This document shows positions 5,288 through 6,794 of a stretch of 6,794 bases of DNA, one piece after another (the stretch's first letter is position 1; every line of letters starts with the position of its first letter). The DNA lies in the NCBI GenBank assembly GCA_937925605.1, contig CALALV010000014.1, positions 1-6,794 on the forward strand, in the 5' to 3' direction. The notes under the pieces are model-generated. The model did no database searches and had not been told where the DNA came from. It was given only the letters and a program-made list of their open reading frames with translations. Position numbers and translations under genes: made by a program. The stretch comes from an uncultured Woeseia sp. (lineage in GTDB: Bacteria; Pseudomonadota; Gammaproteobacteria; Steroidobacterales; Woeseiaceae).

Positions 5288-6423
5288 AGCTGGCGGGCAG
5301 CGTCGTGCTGGTCCTGGCCGCGGCGCTGGCGGCGTGGTGGCTGTGGCCGCGGAGCACGTGGCACTGGACTCTGCCGGCCGGCCAGCCGCCGCCCGCGGTG
5401 CCGGCCGACAATCCGATGAGCCGGGCCAAGGTGGCCGTCGGCCGCCGCCTGTTCTACGACCGGAGGCTGTCGGTGACCGGCGAGCTGGCCTGCGCGGGCT
5501 GCCACCGGCAGGAACTCGCGTTTACCGACGGCCTTGCGCTGGCCGTCGGCGCCACCGGCGAGCGGCACCCGCGCTCGTCGATGAGCCTCGTCAACGTCGC
5601 CTACGCGAGTCGCCTGAACTGGGCGAATCACCTGCTGGACCGGCTCGAGATCCAGGCGCTGACGCCGCTGTTCGGCGAGGAGCCGGTCGAGATGGGCATG
5701 GCCGGCCGCGAGGCGGAGGTCGTCGCGCTGCTGCGCGAGGATCCGGTCTACGCGCGGGCGATGGCCGACGCGTTCCCGGGCGACGACGATCCGTACACGC
5801 TGCTCAACGCGCTGCGCGCGCTGGCGAGTTTCCTGCGCAGTATCGTCTCGTTCGACAGCCCGTACGACCGTTTCCTGCGCGGCGATACGGCGGCGCTGGC
5901 GCCCGCGGCACAGCGCGGCATGGAGCTGTTCTTCTCGGAGCGGCTCGAGTGCTTCCACTGCCACGGCGGCTTCAATTTCAGCGACAGCAGCACGCACGCC
6001 AGCGCTGTCGTCGAGAGCGTCGGCTATCACAACAACGGGCTCTACAACATCGGCGGGAGCGGTGGCTACCCGCCCGGCAACACCGGGCTGTACGACCTGA
6101 CCGGGCAACGGCGGGACATGGGGCGGTTTCGCGCCCCGAGCCTGCGCAACGTCGCGGTGACAGCGCCCTACATGCACGACGGCAGCCTCGCGACGCTCGC
6201 GGAGGTCGTGGCGCACTACGCCCGCGGCGGCCGCCTCATAGAAACCGGGCCGCACGCCGGCGACGGCCGCCACAATCCCTACCGCTCGCCGTTCGTGCAG
6301 GGTTTCGAGCTCGACGGGCAGGAAACCGCTGACCTGCTGGCCTTCCTCGCGGCGCTGACCGATCGCAGCGTCCTCGAGGACCCGCGCTTCTCGGACCCGT
6401 CCGCGCCCGCCGGGGCACCCTGA
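5284..6423 (+). CDS. mbnH: MbnH-like di-heme cytochrome c peroxidase family enzyme
   Basis: This 379-residue protein belongs to the MauG / bacterial cytochrome c peroxidase superfamily and, by its pairing with MbnP, to the MbnH branch. That branch oxidises a Trp in MbnP to kynurenine using a high-valent di-heme state. It begins with a hydrophobic export signal or anchor (5-20) ending in WWLWP. Heme 1 is bound by CAGCH (Cys70, Cys73, His74) and heme 2 by CFHCH (Cys223, Cys226, His227). Trp113 in LNWANHLLDRLEIQAL is placed like the Trp between the hemes in MauG and peroxidases. EPVEMGM (133-139) and APYMHDGSLATLAEVV (294-309, with Met297 and His298) are the conserved distal motifs; the heme-2 axial ligand is presumably in the latter. 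The start is ATG 5284 with GGGAG only 3 bases before it. The ATG overlaps the TGA at 5285-5287 of the extended mbnP frame, which suggests translational coupling. No methanobactin precursor or synthesis gene is nearby. Both heme sites are intact, so an active enzyme is expected. Confidence 0.92.
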   Translation: MKLAGSVVLVLAAALAAWWLWPRSTWHWTLPAGQPPPAVPADNPMSRAKVAVGRRLFYDRRLSVTGELACAGCHRQELAFTDGLALAVGATGERHPRSSMSLVNVAYASRLNWANHLLDRLEIQALTPLFGEEPVEMGMAGREAEVVALLREDPVYARAMADAFPGDDDPYTLLNALRALASFLRSIVSFDSPYDRFLRGDTAALAPAAQRGMELFFSERLECFHCHGGFNFSDSSTHASAVVESVGYHNNGLYNIGGSGGYPPGNTGLYDLTGQRRDMGRFRAPSLRNVAVTAPYMHDGSLATLAEVVAHYARGGRLIETGPHAGDGRHNPYRSPFVQGFELDGQETADLLAFLAALTDRSVLEDPRFSDPSAPAGAP

Positions 6424-6425
6424 AC

Positions 6426-6447
6426 CGCGCCGGAAACTTTTGGCGCG
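6426..6447 (+). terminator. Hairpin just after mbnH
   Basis: CGCGCC (6426-6431) pairs perfectly with GGCGCG (6442-6447) around a 10-base loop, starting 3 bases after the mbnH stop. No U tract follows it, so it is at best a weak terminator or an RNA end-protecting stem. It lies in the 89-base gap before the next gene. Confidence 0.35.
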
Positions 6448-6488
6448 CCGCGCACTCGAACAGGATGCGTGGCGTGCCCGGCTTCGGG

Positions 6489-6506
6489 TATGCTCGCAGC
6501 GGCAGG
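6489..6506 (+). promoter_or_regulatory. Possible -10 box and ribosome site before the last gene
   Basis: TATGCT at 6489-6494 is a four-of-six match to a -10 box, but I find no convincing -35 upstream. AGG at 6504-6506 lies 6 bases before the ATG at 6513 and is the likely ribosome site. Confidence 0.25.
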
Positions 6507-6512
6507 TTCGAC

Positions 6513-6794
6513 ATGATGGCGCAGATGCACAGCAATACGACCGGGATTCGAGCGACCGCAGCGCGGCAATGCCGCCGCGTGGTCGCGCTCGCGTTCCTGG
6601 CCGTCGCCTGGCTGCAGGTGGCCACGGCGGCGCATGCCTTCGAGCACGCCAATGCCGGCATGGCCGACGTCTGTGACCTGTGCCTGCAGTACGAGCGCAG
6701 CGGGGATACGCCCGTTGCCACGTCCCCGTCCGCCGATGCGCCCCGCGGCCCGCTGCCTTGCGCGGTCCCGGTCCGGCGGCCGGCCCCGGCACGG
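6513..6794 (+). CDS. Small exported protein with His-x3-His and Cys-x2-Cys, 3' end outside window
   Basis: From ATG 6513 the frame is open for 94 codons to the window edge. The N-terminus is a signal peptide: basic start (Arg13, Arg18, Arg21, Arg22), hydrophobic core VVALAFLAVAWLQVA (23-37), and a likely cleavage site near ATAAHA (37-42). Directly after it come His41 and His45 (HAFEH), then Cys54 and Cys57 (VCDLC). This layout (signal peptide, His-containing HxxEH-like start, CxxC, then low-complexity Ala/Pro-rich sequence) is typical of small DUF2946-like exported proteins often found near metal-uptake genes. I assign the resemblance from memory and the exact family is uncertain. Binding of copper, zinc or another metal is inferred from the His and Cys pairs and from the MbnP/MbnH genes 89 bases upstream. 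A second ATG at 6516 or one at 6525 could also be used. Confidence 0.7.
   Translation, partial: MMAQMHSNTTGIRATAARQCRRVVALAFLAVAWLQVATAAHAFEHANAGMADVCDLCLQYERSGDTPVATSPSADAPRGPLPCAVPVRRPAPAR

Noticed and set aside
4945..6792. Leftward 615-codon open frame opposite mbnP and mbnH
   Set aside because: The opposite strand carries two intact heme motifs and the MbnP family pattern. The leftward product is Arg/Ala-rich without domains.

Overview
The window is GC-rich, bacterial, and almost fully coding. High-GC codon third positions, an E. coli-like GlpQ, a FadJ-type fused beta-oxidation protein and an MbnP/MbnH pair all suggest a high-GC proteobacterium, most likely a gammaproteobacterium. That assignment is inference. 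I see no tRNA, rRNA, CRISPR array, insertion sequence or integrase.

Layout. Two genes run leftward from about 2146. The first is an endonuclease/exonuclease/phosphatase-family (EEP) protein (2146 to 1409). Twenty bases on is a FadJ-like enoyl-CoA hydratase / 3-hydroxyacyl-CoA dehydrogenase (from 1388, leaving the window at base 1). A 160-base divergent intergenic region follows. All genes after it run rightward: an orphan TIR-like protein (2307-2756), a GlpQ-type glycerophosphodiesterase without signal peptide (2827-3780), a 128-base gap with two hairpins, a membrane-anchored coiled-coil protein of unknown function (3909-4457), an MbnP-like lipoprotein (4496 to 5197 or 5287), an MbnH-like di-heme enzyme (5284-6423), and the start of a small exported protein with His and Cys motifs (6513 to the window end).

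The most striking point is in the MbnP/MbnH ('metallo-mystery') pair. The MbnP frame meets a TGA at 5195-5197 but stays open in the same frame for 29 more codons. It then ends in a TGA that overlaps the mbnH start codon (ATGA, 5284-5287). The extension reads like the usual MbnP C-terminus (a Leu-Gly-Leu motif, then a Phe near the end). The internal TGA falls eight residues after Cys225, exactly where the family carries the second Cys of its C-terminal C-x8-C pair. A Cys position replaced by TGA, with coding sequence continuing to a coupled downstream start, is the classical signature of a candidate selenocysteine codon. GC-rich hairpins lie just downstream. A nonsense mutation or base error remains possible.

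Other oddities are substitutions at expected catalytic positions: His to Pro in the dehydrogenase half of the FadJ-like protein, and Glu to Gln in the TIR-like protein. A 17-base exact repeat also spans the TGA codons of the coiled-coil gene and of MbnP.

Working together: by family knowledge, MbnH oxidises a Trp of MbnP to kynurenine, which makes a copper site in the cell envelope. The small exported protein next door, with His and Cys pairs, may belong to the same metal-handling locus. The leftward genes and the TIR/GlpQ genes have no evident link to it.
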